DNA from: Pictodentalium vernedei
Taxonomy: Eukaryota; Mollusca; Scaphopoda; Dentaliida; Dentaliidae
DNA length: 64,000 nt
Direction: 5' to 3'
NCBI GenBank assembly: GCA_031216915.1
Contig: CM062289.1
Coordinates: 58,408,577-58,472,576 of the forward strand
Below are positions 52,778 through 62,626 of this stretch, in pieces (positions within the stretch are counted from its first letter, which is position 1; each line of letters opens with the position of its first letter). Position numbers and translations under genes: made by a program. The notes beneath the pieces are model-generated. The model did not search any database and was not told the DNA's origin. It was given only the letters and a program-made list of their open reading frames with translations.

Positions 52778-52870
52778 CTGAAATAAAAATTAAATAAAAA
52801 ACTGCTCACCCACATGCAATTTTACAAATAATGGCCTGAGAAACAGAAGATCTACTTTGTGTGGCTTAAA
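52778..52870 (-). mobile_element. Family F element, copy 5, right piece
   Basis: 'ttttacaaataatggcctga' to 'agatctactttgtgtggc'. Confidence 0.8.
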
Positions 52871-53200
52871 TTTTGTTGTTTTAAAATTCTTTACTTCCCA
52901 AAATACAACCATGATTTAGAAGCAAGACTAGAAAAACTAATAAAATCTGATTGATTTTGTAACTAAGGTTGATGCACTACTTTATTACATGAAAGGGTTA
53001 ACCTACTTAATTTTTTAATTAATCATTCCACAGGGTTCTTATGACATTTTGTCATTCTTGAAAGAAGTATGTAAATATGTGTCGATCTGGAAAAGGTTAT
53101 AAAAAGTATGGAAAAACTTAACTGAAGCCTTGAGAGCATTGAAAAAGCAGGGAAATTAAATTTTTGAACAAATTTCAACCCTCGCCACACTCCCTTCAAA
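52871..53200. other. Unassigned DNA
   Basis: AT-rich; nothing supported. Confidence 0.5.
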
Positions 53201-53263
53201 ATATCAGAATTCCAGTCTGCGAATATTTCACATAATGCAACTAGGAACTTAACCAGTTCAACC
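53201..53263. mobile_element. Family C MITE, left half, split by LINE
   Basis: 'cccttcaaaatatcagaatt' and 'cataatgcaactaggaact' match 4400-4480. The right half is at 54808-54935. Confidence 0.65.
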
Positions 53264-54541
53264 TTAACAGTACAGACACAGCCTTACTGCAAGCCAACAA
53301 TGACATTGTTAAATCACTGTACTGCTTATTCTCTTGGATTTGTCAGCAGCATTCAACACAGTCGACCATGGAATTCTCATGCAGACATTGACACAGCATG
53401 TTATATGTGGAATTGTCTTATTGTGGTTTGCATCATATCTAGAAGGTCGCAGTCAACAAATATGTATCAAAAAGATCGCTTCAGAAAGCAGGACGTTAAA
53501 GTGTGGTGTTCCTCAGGGTTCTTGGACCATTCTTGTTTACTCTGTACACTTCTTCTCTGGGTCGCCTTCTTAAAAAGCATGGCATATCATATCATCTGTA
53601 CGCAGACGACACCCAACTGTACATCACATTCAACCCATCTGTTCCAAGTGACTCAATCACCTCAGTCAAAAACATGGAAACTTGCATAAATCTTGTGCGG
53701 GAATGGATGATAGACTTTAAACTGAAAATGAATGACTCTAAAACTGAATTCTTAGTGATATCCGGGTTCGCATGCCTACACCCCCTGCTACATCACTTCT
53801 GGTTGGAAACAACATCACTATGAAAAGTGAATTGGCCAGGAATATCGGACTAAGTATGGACTCAAATTTAAAACTAGACATCCATATCAATAAAATATGT
53901 CAAAAATGCTACTGGCAGCTTCGTAATGTTGGAAGACTGCCACCTTATCTTAACCAATCAGCACTTGAAAAACTTGTGCATTCCTTCATCACCTCACAAC
54001 TAGACTATTGTAATTCAATGTTAGTGGGGCTGTCCCAGTGCCTGATTCAAAAGCTTCAAAAAGTTCAGAATACTGCTGCTAGGATAATTACTGGTACCAA
54101 ATGCTCTGAACACATAACACCTGTTTTAAGACAACTACATTGGCTTCCAGTTAAACAGAGAATTGATTTCAAAATATTGATCTTAGTATTCAAATGTATC
54201 CACAAACTGGCCCCAGTTTACCTGCAAGAGCTCCTCACTGTATATAAACCATCATGCAGTCTCAGATCTAAAAACCAAATTCAACTAGTTGTACTGTTTA
54301 GCAGATCTAATCAGGCTCATGATCGTGTGTTCTCCATAGTGGGTCCCAGATTGTGGAATTCCCTGCCAATTAGTGTCAGAATTTCAGAAACGCTTGATGT
54401 TTTCAAAAGAAATCTTAAAACTTTCTTGATCACTGAAGCATTCTCCTGAACCTCTGTAAGAGGCAACCAAAACAGATGCGACTCTTTATTTCTGTCAAGT
54501 GTTTTAGAGCACTATTTGTGGTTTTACGCTCTAGAAAATCA
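53264..54541 (+). pseudogene. 5'-truncated LINE, CR1/L2-like reverse transcriptase
   Basis: Starts within the RT: LDLSAAFNTVDHGIL, WFASYLEGRSQ, GVPQGS, then (in another frame) [14 protein letters not shown] with the catalytic ADD, then a third frame giving LDSNLKLD-type thumb sequence, QLDYCNSMLVGLS, RIITGTKCSEHITPVL, LHWLPVKQRIDFKIL and the terminal LWNSLPISVR, ending at TGA near 54447. Two frameshifts (about 53545 and 53800) kill it. The 3' tail 'caattattattata' fits the short microsatellite tails of CR1/L2-type LINEs. The 5' truncation is typical of incomplete reverse transcription. Confidence 0.9.
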
Positions 54542-54792
54542 ATTATTATTATACACCCCGCAAACAAAATTTGGGGGGGTATATAGGAATCAGCCTGTCC
54601 ATCCGTCCATCTGTCTGTCTGTCCATCCTTATAAGCGCAACTCCTCCTAAACTGTTTGAAGAATTTTCATGAAACTTTACACAATGGAAGAACTGCATAT
54701 GAAGATGTGCATGAAGCAATATAATTCCGTTCTGACAGTCATGGGGGGGGGGGGGGGGGATCACTTTGTGAGCTTGCTCACAGTTCCTCTAG
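54542..54792 (+). mobile_element. Helitron-like non-autonomous element G2
   Basis: 5' 'ttatacaccccgcaaacaaa', 'cctgtccatccgtccatctg', a G run at 54744-54759, then the stem 'tgtgagcttgctcaca' and 'gttcctCTAG' followed by T. It inserted at the 3' tail of the LINE. Confidence 0.68.
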
Positions 54793-54807
54793 TTATTATT
54801 AATATTA

Positions 54808-54935
54808 ATCTTGTCTAACAGAGCTCATAGAGCTCTATCAGATAAGATTGAATTGGTTAATTTCCTAATTGCACTGTGGGAAAAATTTATGATTTGATTT
54901 TTCAGTATTTTAACATCAGTGTGCAGAGCCTTAAA
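54808..54935. mobile_element. Family C MITE, right half
   Basis: 'cagagctcatagagctc' core, 'tgcactgtgggaaaaattta' and the end 'acatcagtgtgcagagcctt'. Confidence 0.7.
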
Positions 54936-55432
54936 TCATTTGAAATAGAAAGAACACATTTAAAATTCTCACAAAATTGATTGTCTTTGTCTACTCAAAA
55001 ACAAGCAGCTTTGCTGCAGCTCAGGAGTATGAAGAAATTACATTCTTCCAAACTGTTTTTTTTTCAAATTTACAAAACGTTACCTGTTGAGATTTTTGTC
55101 AATTTCAGATGCTTGAATGGGTATGGAAATGGGTCTGGAAAAATATGAACCTTTTTTTCCTGACAAGTGTAAAACCCCTGATTCTTGCACTTTGCAACAG
55201 GGGCTAAATATATGGGGCCGTCTTCCCAATGTGAGTTAAGCATTTTTTTTTCTCCATTCCAATCCCTCAAAATCTCAACTTCTCCATCATGTACAAATGT
55301 GTCATAGCAAGCTACTCAGATAATCTACTGGCCATTTTATTGAAAAACTCTTTGTTATAAAGCACAGAGGATTCTACATCGAGAAAACGACCATACTCCA
55401 TTGTTCTAGTGTCCAAACAAACTGGAATACAT
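54936..55432. other. Unassigned DNA
   Basis: No supported gene or repeat. Confidence 0.45.
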
Positions 55433-55682
55433 TTAACCCTTTACCCAACGCAGACGATATCAGAATTTATTATTTTAAATATCATTTTTTTTAATTTTTC
55501 AAAAAATTTCAACAAAACCATATCATGTGACCCCTCATTGGAACGAGCTCGATGAGCTTGTTCCAACGAGGGGTCACATGATATGGTTTTGTTGAATTTT
55601 TGTTGAAAAATAATATTTTTTCAGCTGCTGAATTTGCATATTACGCAGGCAGATGCGGGCAATTCGTTGGGTAAAGGGTTAA
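55433..55682. mobile_element. TTAA MITE family A, copy 2
   Basis: TTAACCCTTTACCCAACGCA to CGTTGGGTAAAGGGTTAA. Near-perfect central palindrome 'gagctcgatgagcttg'. Confidence 0.92.
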
Positions 55683-55831
55683 AAAATAAGGTTGTAAATT
55701 ATGGAAATGTCTAACACTGTTGTTTACTATGAAAATTTTTCGAATGAATAAACTCTTAGAATCTATCCCCAAAAGATGTTTAGAGCCTTGTTTAATTCTT
55801 AACCTGCAGAGTATTTTCAAAATATTTTTTC

Positions 55832-55884
55832 ATCAAATCTAGTCATGGCTGCTTTAAAGCAGCCATGACTAGTGTTGATGAAAA
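55832..55884. repeat. Hairpin
   Basis: 'ctagtcatggctgcttt' pairs with 'aaagcagccatgactag'; outer arms 'catcaa' / 'ttgatg'. Confidence 0.88.
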
Positions 55885-56278
55885 ATAAATCTAAATATTA
55901 CAAGAAATTATTGGTGAAAAAATCCATTCAATTTACAGGAGAAAATCTGTTCAAATATGTGCAAATTATACTTATATCAGTGACAAGAGAAACCCTGTGC
56001 TGGGCAGAAATATCCGCCAGCAGCATGCTAAGTTGATGGGGTTGTGGTGGGGAAAGGGGAATGTTTATGGGCAAAGAGATGGATACTCAAAACAAACATT
56101 TCCAAGTACTTAAAAAAATACAACTTAGGGCTTCAAGTTGCATTAGTGTGAAGGGTTGTGAGGTAAACTGATACATAATATATTATGTCACAATATACCT
56201 GGAAATTCAGGATGAAAATATTAGATTTTTATGTGAATACTTACCTAAAATTATTTTAACTTATGAATGAGTGACTTA

Positions 56279-56731
56279 CCGTATTTACTCTATGTATTGG
56301 GACAGCTGAAAATAATTATTTTCACAGGTGTCCCAATTCTTAGAAAATGGGGAAAGAACACAGCCTGGTCTTGATTTGATGCTGAATAAAGTTGTGTGTG
56401 ATTCGTTTTCCATCACTATATACGAAAATCGCCGTCCAATTTTTTTTTATATTTTCATTTTTTGCTTCCAAAACATAGCTTATGATCCCTCATTGGAACG
56501 GGCGTATTGCGCTCGTTCCATTGAGGGATCATAAGCTATGTTTTGGAAGCAAAAAATGAAAATTTTTAGTTACCCAAGAATTTTTTCTATGAGTGTCGTC
56601 TGCTACTAGTGACAGGCCAGCTGGAAACAAATCTCCTGAATGTCCCAAACTTTGGAGCATAAAAAAATATAGTTTTCTGGAAAAAATGTGTGTCCCAAAT
56701 CATAGTGTCCCAATACATAGAGTAAATACGG
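56279..56731. mobile_element. TA-type element family L, copy 2
   Basis: TA|ccgtatttactctatgtatt to 'catagagtaaatacgg|TA'. More than 90% similar by eye to copy 1 at 5989-6444, including the palindromic core. Confidence 0.93.
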
Positions 56732-56774
56732 TATGATTACTTTTTAACATTTTGCCTCAATTATTTTCTTTCAG

Positions 56775-56839
56775 TTGAGCAAGAAAACACAAACTACGTT
56801 TTGGATAGGACTGAATAATTTAGACCTGGATGGATATAG
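56775..56839 (+). CDS. C-type lectin-like protein, exon 6 (CTLD2, WIGL strand)
   Basis: The acceptor 'ttttctttcag' precedes 56775 and the donor AG|GTAATT follows 56839. Phase 0 in matches exon 5; phase 2 out. It translates to LSKKTQTTFWIGLNNLDLDG followed by Y and a split codon. It contains the WIGL motif equivalent to exon 2. The next CTLD exon, expected to carry W.DG, the NW motif and two Cys, was not found before 64000, so it lies downstream or is lost. Confidence 0.88.
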
Positions 56840-56869
56840 GTAATTTTAATGATTCATTAACCCTCTGCA

Positions 56870-57250
56870 CTATGATATCAACAGAACAAAATTTTCAAGC
56901 AGCAGATTTTACCCATAAGGCAACTACTAATTTAATCAATTCAGTCATTTTTGCCGGAGCTCATTAGGGCTTATATTTCAACAAGAATTTGAGAGTTGAA
57001 TCGCACAAAGATTCATGTCACAAAACCAGCAAGAATCCATGCAGATTCTCACTACATTTCTGCTAGGATTCCTGTGAAAAGAATTAAGTCAATTTAACCC
57101 TTTATCCAACATTGCGACAGCAAATTAACCAAAACAATGCTAACAAGACCTGAAATATCCTGGCACCTTGTCAATAAAATTGTACAAATAAGGCTATCAT
57201 TGGAACCATCTCAATGAGCCAGTTCTAATGATATTCATATTTGTAAGGTT
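56870..57250. other. Remnants of TTAA-type MITEs
   Basis: 'ttaaccctctgcactatgat' (56866) and 'ttaaccctttatccaacatt' (57095) look like single MITE ends. 'ggaaccatctcaatgagcca' near 57203 is a decayed core. Confidence 0.5.
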
Positions 57251-57252
57251 TT

Positions 57253-57478
57253 ATTATGCCCCCAACCTCTGAAGGAGGATTCGGGGGTAAAGCCATTGCT
57301 CGGATTTGGAACCCCTTTGGTATGCTGATAGACCTGCATGGGGGAACAGATATGCACAAGGAGCGGGTTCCATGCAATAATTTTTCCCAGAGTTACGGCC
57401 CTTTTTTTACTTAGAAAATTTGTCTGTTTCACTTGTTCTACTTGGAAAATTTGTCTATCCCACAATACCTTTAAGGCT
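57253..57478 (+). repeat. 5' part of a tandem-core-type element
   Basis: 'tatgcccccaacctctga' folds on 'tcgggggta'. It is truncated by element M at 57480. Confidence 0.45.
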
Positions 57479-57479
57479 A

Positions 57480-58233
57480 CAGTAGAACCTGTCTTGAGAG
57501 ACCGCCCTTTGGGCCACACAAAAGTGGTCTCTCAAGACAGGTGGTCTCTCATAACAGGTTTCAGATTTTCTCAAGTCAGTGAATAACCAACCACAAAATT
57601 CAGAAATGGAGAAGAATGGATTTTTGTAATTACTTTATAGTTGTTCTTTTTTATGAAGTTTTTGTTTCAAATTGAAATGGACTGTTATAAAAATTATAAA
57701 AATAAATTAGTGTTGAAAATCTTCATTGAAGATTTTCAACACTAATTGATTTTTTATAATTTTTATAACAGTCCATTTCAATTTGTTACAAAAAGATTTT
57801 CAACACAAATTTATTTTTATTCCTATCTGTCACATTTCAGGTATGTATGAAATAATTGTTTATTCAGCAATAATCCTAATCTTTTCACAGGGGTCTTATA
57901 AAAACATCTCAGTCTTTAATGAGTTAGCAATTGAAACCCAATTTAGAGCATTTAATACTTTTAATTTTGTTAGTATAACCACAATGAATTTTCCAATTCC
58001 AGAACAGGTAAAAAGTTTTTGTCATGGTTTCAGTCTTCAAAGGTGCGGTCTCTCAAGACATGTCCATTATGGCATAAAAATACAAGTTGGTACCAGGTCA
58101 CAGTGGTCTCTCAAGACAGGTGGTCTCTCAAGACAGGTGGTCTCCCATAGCAGGTCCATTTTAGAGTAAAACCAATCGGTGCCTGGCAGATGTGGTCTCT
58201 CAAGACAGTGGTCTCTCAAAACAGGTTTTACTG
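57480..58233. mobile_element. TA-type TIR element M with internal direct repeats
   Basis: TA|cagtagaacctgtcttgag to 'aacaggttttactg|TA'; pogo-like end style. Many copies of 'ggtctctcaagacaggt' lie near both ends (about 57520-57555 and 58040-58225). A central hairpin is at 57668-57782. No transposase. Confidence 0.82.
57668..57782. repeat. Hairpin core of element M
   Basis: 'aaattgaaatggactgttat' begins one arm and the inverse ends the other. The loop region is 'tcttcattgaaga'. Confidence 0.9.
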
Positions 58234-58668
58234 TACTTCGAACTTGCATATGGGTAGGGGGCAGTTGCCCACACTTTGCATTGTCCTTGTTGGTAAATAT
58301 TATTTATTTATTAAAAATTATGAAATTCAGTTTATGTTTTAAAAATTAAAAAACTGTGTTTGGTAAAGGATTAACAGGTGTTATCAGTTTACAATAGGGG
58401 TTCAATCATGATAACCTAATGTGATCCTCGGACACTCCTTTGTGAGAATCCAAATGGATTCTCCCAAATTTAGATGAAATGTAAGCCTTGCTCATTGATG
58501 AGATATGTCACACATGACTGATGGTTAAATTCCAAGTTGTATTATGGGAAACTTTTGCCACTTGAAATGCTGGAATGCACCCATCGATCCTGTATTTTTT
58601 TAATTACTCAAATTCTTTCATTAGTTCTAAGACCCAAAAGGTCATGGTATTATCTGCATTAAGTATAG
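58234..58668. other. Unassigned DNA
   Basis: No supported gene; a short MITE-like core remnant at 58530-58580. Confidence 0.4.
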
Positions 58669-58791
58669 GTTACAGCATAGAAAACGAGTGATATTGAATA
58701 TACAATCGCGAGAGTTAGCTAACGAGGACTTGTCCGTGTAACTAGCTCGAGCGATTGTATGTTCAATATCACGAGTTTTTGTGCTGTAACC
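58669..58791. repeat. Imperfect hairpin, ~50-bp arms
   Basis: 'ggttacagcatagaaaacga' pairs with the inverse 'acgagtttttgtgctgtaac'. 'gatattgaatatacaatcgc' also pairs across the loop. Confidence 0.85.
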
Positions 58792-59373
58792 GACTTGTCA
58801 CATTGATGTTTGCACAAACAATCAAAACACGAACAATCAAACACTCCACTGAACCCTTGTTTGACACGTGTCCATTCCCGTTTAATTAGTTAATTTCTTA
58901 AGCCAGACTTGCAAGACACATGAAGATTGATGGAAAGCAAGTGATATTACTTCATTTTTTCCGTTTCGTCATTGCGCTCAAAAGGTTGAGCGAGAAATTA
59001 AACGTTCCATTTATCATTTACACCCGGGTGTGGATTTCTTTCTTTAACTCTTTCAATAAAATCAAAAATCAGGTAAATTCTCGTTTCTCTGTTCAAAACA
59101 TTTTAGCACAGGTGCCCTTAATCTTTCCTCTCGGCTGTGTTTGTATTAGAACTGACAGGTTACACAATCACTGTCTATTGTTCCTTGATTGGTAAAAGTG
59201 TGGCGATATATGTTGAATATCACACATGCTCTAACCAACTCTTCGAAATATATCACACACTTTTAACAAAGGCGTGACGTCATAACTATGTGACAATCAG
59301 GCTTTCCGCTAGGGGAAAAATTTGTGGGTCCAGTAGTTTAAAGAAAGTGAAACTCAGACGCCGGTTGAATCCA
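58792..59373. other. Unassigned DNA
   Basis: A short open frame 58920-59195 shows no domain. 'gatatatgttgaatatcaca' (59204) echoes the neighbouring hairpin. Confidence 0.4.
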
Positions 59374-59480
59374 CACCTAAAAATCAAAATTTTCCCCAGA
59401 CCCCCCTCTATACGCATGTGCCTTCGGCATGTGCATATAGGGGGGGGGGGGGGTCTGGGGAAAATTTTGATTTTTAGGTG
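59374..59480. repeat. Perfect hairpin with G/C-run in arms
   Basis: 'cacctaaaaatcaaaatttt' pairs with its inverse ending at 59480. The inner part is 'atgtgccttcggcatgtgc' next to a 14-G run against a shorter C run. Confidence 0.93.
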
Positions 59481-60289
59481 CTCTCTGGTGGCCTCTGGGG
59501 GCATTCTGGTCACTAACATGCTGAATAATTGAAATGGCAATATGTGTTTTTTCCTCCTACAATTCTCTAAATTCCTACGGGACACACAATACTACATTTG
59601 GTCGGAGGTTTCATAAAAATACAAACCCAAAACAACACAAAATCCACAAATCCTGACCGTGACTGAGCTTTGTTACAACTGCTTGTGATAATATTCGAAA
59701 AGAACCATGATGCGGACGTGTGAAGTCATGCACATGCAATTACATCATTTATCGCTCGAAATAAAAGGCAGTGATTTTGGACCAAACACGACAATTTGAG
59801 TCCGAAATTTTGTAGGCGATGTTTAGGATTTGAACTTTGTTTCCCCCTCTCGTCTGAGGGTTATAAAGTATCCGGTTGTCACCAGTAATAGTAGGCATAG
59901 TACACAACATAATTATGCCTATATTATGTGGAAACAAAGGATCCTGAGTATCGTTATGATACAGCATTGTACTCAACATTTTAACCACCAGCTTTTCTGA
60001 CTGATCATAGGGGGGAATGGGTCCGGTCGACGGACCCGCAGCCGGTCTAGCCGAAACCCTGCATTAATACACCTCCTGTAGTGGGTGTCCTGGTGTTATT
60101 GCAGATAACAAGTTTGTAAACTCAACAACTTTTAAAATACTTCCTGGAATCACTTCATGCATGAACATCTGGTATAAAATACACAAGGGATGCTGAATGC
60201 TGGTGCTAACCCATGCTGAAATTCTAGCATGACCAGTTTTGTACGTGTTTGTACTCATCAGTGGCCTCCCTTGGGTATATATCCAAAAG
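59481..60289. other. Unassigned DNA
   Basis: No supported gene; short frames on both strands lack domains. Confidence 0.4.
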
Positions 60290-60830
60290 CTGAATACTGT
60301 TACTATGACTGAGTTAAATGCCAAGAGTTCTATCAGCGACATTACTCTCGGGTCCAGCTTCAGCGACACCACAGTCATCAGCTCCAAAGACCCCAGGAGC
60401 AAGAAATGCCCAAGAAAGGACCAGCCCACATATGAAACCATTAATGACAGAATTCTGGCTATCAAATCACTAAAGATTGAATTACAATACGTTGGTGAAA
60501 CTAATAGACACGTTCACACCCAAATTAATGAACACATTGCCGACATTAAACACTCACGAGACACACCTCGTCCCCTGAGTTCCAATGTGTTCTATGTGCC
60601 AGTAGGCCAGTAGGCACATAGAATTCATTGGAACTCAGGGGACGACCTGTTGCTCTTCATTTCAATCATAGTAATCACAAACCAAGTGATTTATGGTATA
60701 GAAAAATATAGGTCCTCAGCTCAGACCCAGACAGCAACTCTAGTATTGAGTGTCATCACTATAGGGAGATTCAGTGGATGTTCACTCTCAAAAATCTCAA
60801 CCCATTCGACATGAACAGGAAGAATTTTTA
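60290..60830 (+). pseudogene. Penelope-like element fragment, GIY-YIG endonuclease end
   Basis: QYVGETNRHVHTQINEHIAD, then IKHSRDTPR, is the GIY-YIG core (YVGET matches the YIG position, followed by R and NEH). After a 76-bp palindrome the same domain resumes as RPVALHFNHSNHKPSD, then WMFTLKNLNPFDMN and a stop at about 60829, the usual C-terminal end of Penelope-type proteins. The reverse transcriptase part is missing. An in-frame stop sits at about 60709. This would be the nicking enzyme for target-primed insertion; it is inactive here. Confidence 0.78.
60569..60644. repeat. 76-bp palindrome inserted in the Penelope endonuclease frame
   Basis: 'cgtcccctgagttccaatg' pairs with 'cattggaactcaggggacg'. 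The inner 'ctatgtgcc' / 'ggcacatag' also pairs, around 'agtaggccagta'. Removing it rejoins the expected GIY-YIG reading. Confidence 0.85.
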
Positions 60831-61018
60831 ATCTGAACTGCTTTTTAAGGAATAACTTCATGTTTGGTATGCAAGTGTATCTTATATATATTAATGTCTA
60901 GCCCCATGTTTAGTGCAGGTGTTATTCATGTATTTTTGTCAGCCTTACTTCCCTTTAAATGACTGGTGGTGAAAGCAGTAGACTGACTGAATGATTGACT
61001 GACTAATCAGTTGTCCAG

Positions 61019-61248
61019 TTAACCCTTTACCTAACGCAGATGATATCAAAATTTATTATTTTAAAGAACATTTTTTCATATTTTTCAAAAAATTTCAACA
61101 AAACCATATCATGAGACCCCTCGTTGGAACGAGCTTGAAAAGCTCGTTCCAACGAGGGGTCACATGATATGGTTTTGTTGATTTTTTCAACTGCTGAATT
61201 TGCAAATTACGCAGATGGATGCGACCGATTCGTTGGGTAAAGGGTTAA
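61019..61248. mobile_element. TTAA MITE family A, copy 3
   Basis: TTAACCCTTTACCTAACGCA to CGTTGGGTAAAGGGTTAA; core 'gagcttgaaaagctcg'. Confidence 0.9.
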
Positions 61249-61499
61249 ATCACAAATGGATGTTTTCTATTCACACATTTCAACATATGCATACGTTCTA
61301 AAATTTCCTCACTCCACAACTCTGTAATACTTGAGCCAGGAAGTGTTGACTTGTACCCATAAACATGTAACTAGTTGAATTTCATTAGAATGTTTTTCAA
61401 TGTAGGGTGCCAAGTGGCTTGATGTTTCTGGGTGAAAGGTTTTTGTTGCCTTTATTTTTATGGAATGAATTGATGGGCTTTCAGTTACGGTACATATGT

Positions 61500-61725
61500 C
61501 AATTTCCAGATGACGTCCCTGTGTGAACCCCAGGGGTGTGAAGCAGTGCTTGTTTACTGTGGTAAATAAGCTCTGTTTTACATTTAAAATAGGACCCAGT
61601 AATTAGCTCCTGGGGTGAAAGTCCTCTGAAATGGGCAACATGGATATCAGTAATTGGCTTGTCTTGGTTTTATATCCATTTTGCAGTCATGCCTTGCCGT
61701 TATGCAGAACTATGTTACCTTAAGT
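61500..61725 (+). repeat. Dispersed SINE-like repeat family S, copy
   Basis: 'cagtgcttgtttactgtggt' and 'agctcctggggtgaaagtcc' recall 36430-36600 and 40710-40820. The 5' and 3' ends are not defined. Confidence 0.45.
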
Positions 61726-61736
61726 ACAGTGGAATC

Positions 61737-62154
61737 TTGTTAATTGAATAGCCACTTTGCCAATGAAAATTATTCAATTAACAGGAGTATTCAATTAACA
61801 GGGATAGTGCCACTTTCCTGTATTCTAGAAATAAACTTTGCATTTATTCTATTATATCTTGTTTGACAGAGCTCCATGAGCTCTGTCAAACAAGATATAA
61901 TAGATTAAATGCCTGTATTGGATTACTGGGGCCAAATAGGTCTATAACCAAAGGAATACTGGGGAGAGTGAGGGTAATTCTTCGACAGGTCACAAGATTT
62001 TTTATTCAATTAACAGGAGTTTACTCTATAACCTATATTCAATTAACAGATCAAATTTGTTCTGGAGGTATGGTAAATGGTTTTGTGTTGAGAAATTATA
62101 TTCAATTAACAGGGATATACAATTAAGAGATATCCAATTAAGTGGGCTCCACTG
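61737..62154 (-). mobile_element. TA-type element family P, copy 6 (best preserved)
   Basis: TA|cagtggaatcttgttaatt to 'gtgggctccactg|TA'. The complete central hairpin 'gagctccatgagctc' has arms 'tattatatcttgtttgacag'. Opposite orientation to copies 3-5. Confidence 0.92.
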
Positions 62155-62316
62155 TACCAATAAATAAATAAATAAGTAAATAAATAAATATTACACCTGA
62201 GGGGGTCAGATTGATTTAGTAACACTGGAGAAAATAATTTTATCATCAAAATTTGTGAATATACAATACATGTACTAATGTTGATGTTTGAAATCTTCTG
62301 TATTCTTCCTTTTTAG

Positions 62317-62347
62317 GAGCCTTTAGATGTAATAATATGAAAATAAA
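62317..62347 (+). other. Possible terminal exon and poly(A) signal of the lectin gene
   Basis: The acceptor-like 'tcttcctttttag' precedes 62317. In the phase left by exon 6 it adds Arg-Ser-Leu and stops at TAG 62324-62326, with AATAAA at 62342-62347. If used it would truncate CTLD2. Chance is possible. Confidence 0.25.
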
Positions 62348-62396
62348 TATGAGGACTACATGTTGAGTGCACTTTTATTATAGAAATGATAAAATA

Positions 62397-62626
62397 TCAT
62401 CCATAATATTTCACAACCTCTTCATCCTCAAGATCTGATTGAACTTTTTGAAAATTAGAATCCATCGATGATCCAACAAAACATATTGGTGTCTCCTTCA
62501 AATGAATCACTGGTTCAACTTCAAATTTTTCATCTCGGACTCGCCGGTACATTTGAATCACTGAACACGATATATTCAATTCTCCAATCACAGTCCAATT
62601 CAATAAAATCTTCCAGCCGAATATAA
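62397..62626 (-). CDS. Possible last exon of a convergent minus-strand gene
   Basis: Read on the minus strand, 'atctgttttag' is an acceptor-like site just before 62626. The frame runs about 75 codons to TGA at 62399-62397, with AATAAA at 62379-62374. The peptide (VIFGWKILLNWTVIGELN, later YRRVRDEKFEVEPVIHLKE, ending DLEDEEVVKYYG) has a mixed, protein-like composition with an acidic C-terminus and no recognised domain. The upstream exons would lie to the right. The call rests on the acceptor, stop and poly(A) arrangement only. Confidence 0.35.

Noticed and set aside
57235-57519. 94-codon minus-strand frame
   Set aside because: Spans the boundary of element M and a tandem-core repeat, so it is not a conserved unit.
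58920-59195. 91-codon frame
   Set aside because: No domain, splice or poly(A) support; lies between hairpin repeats.
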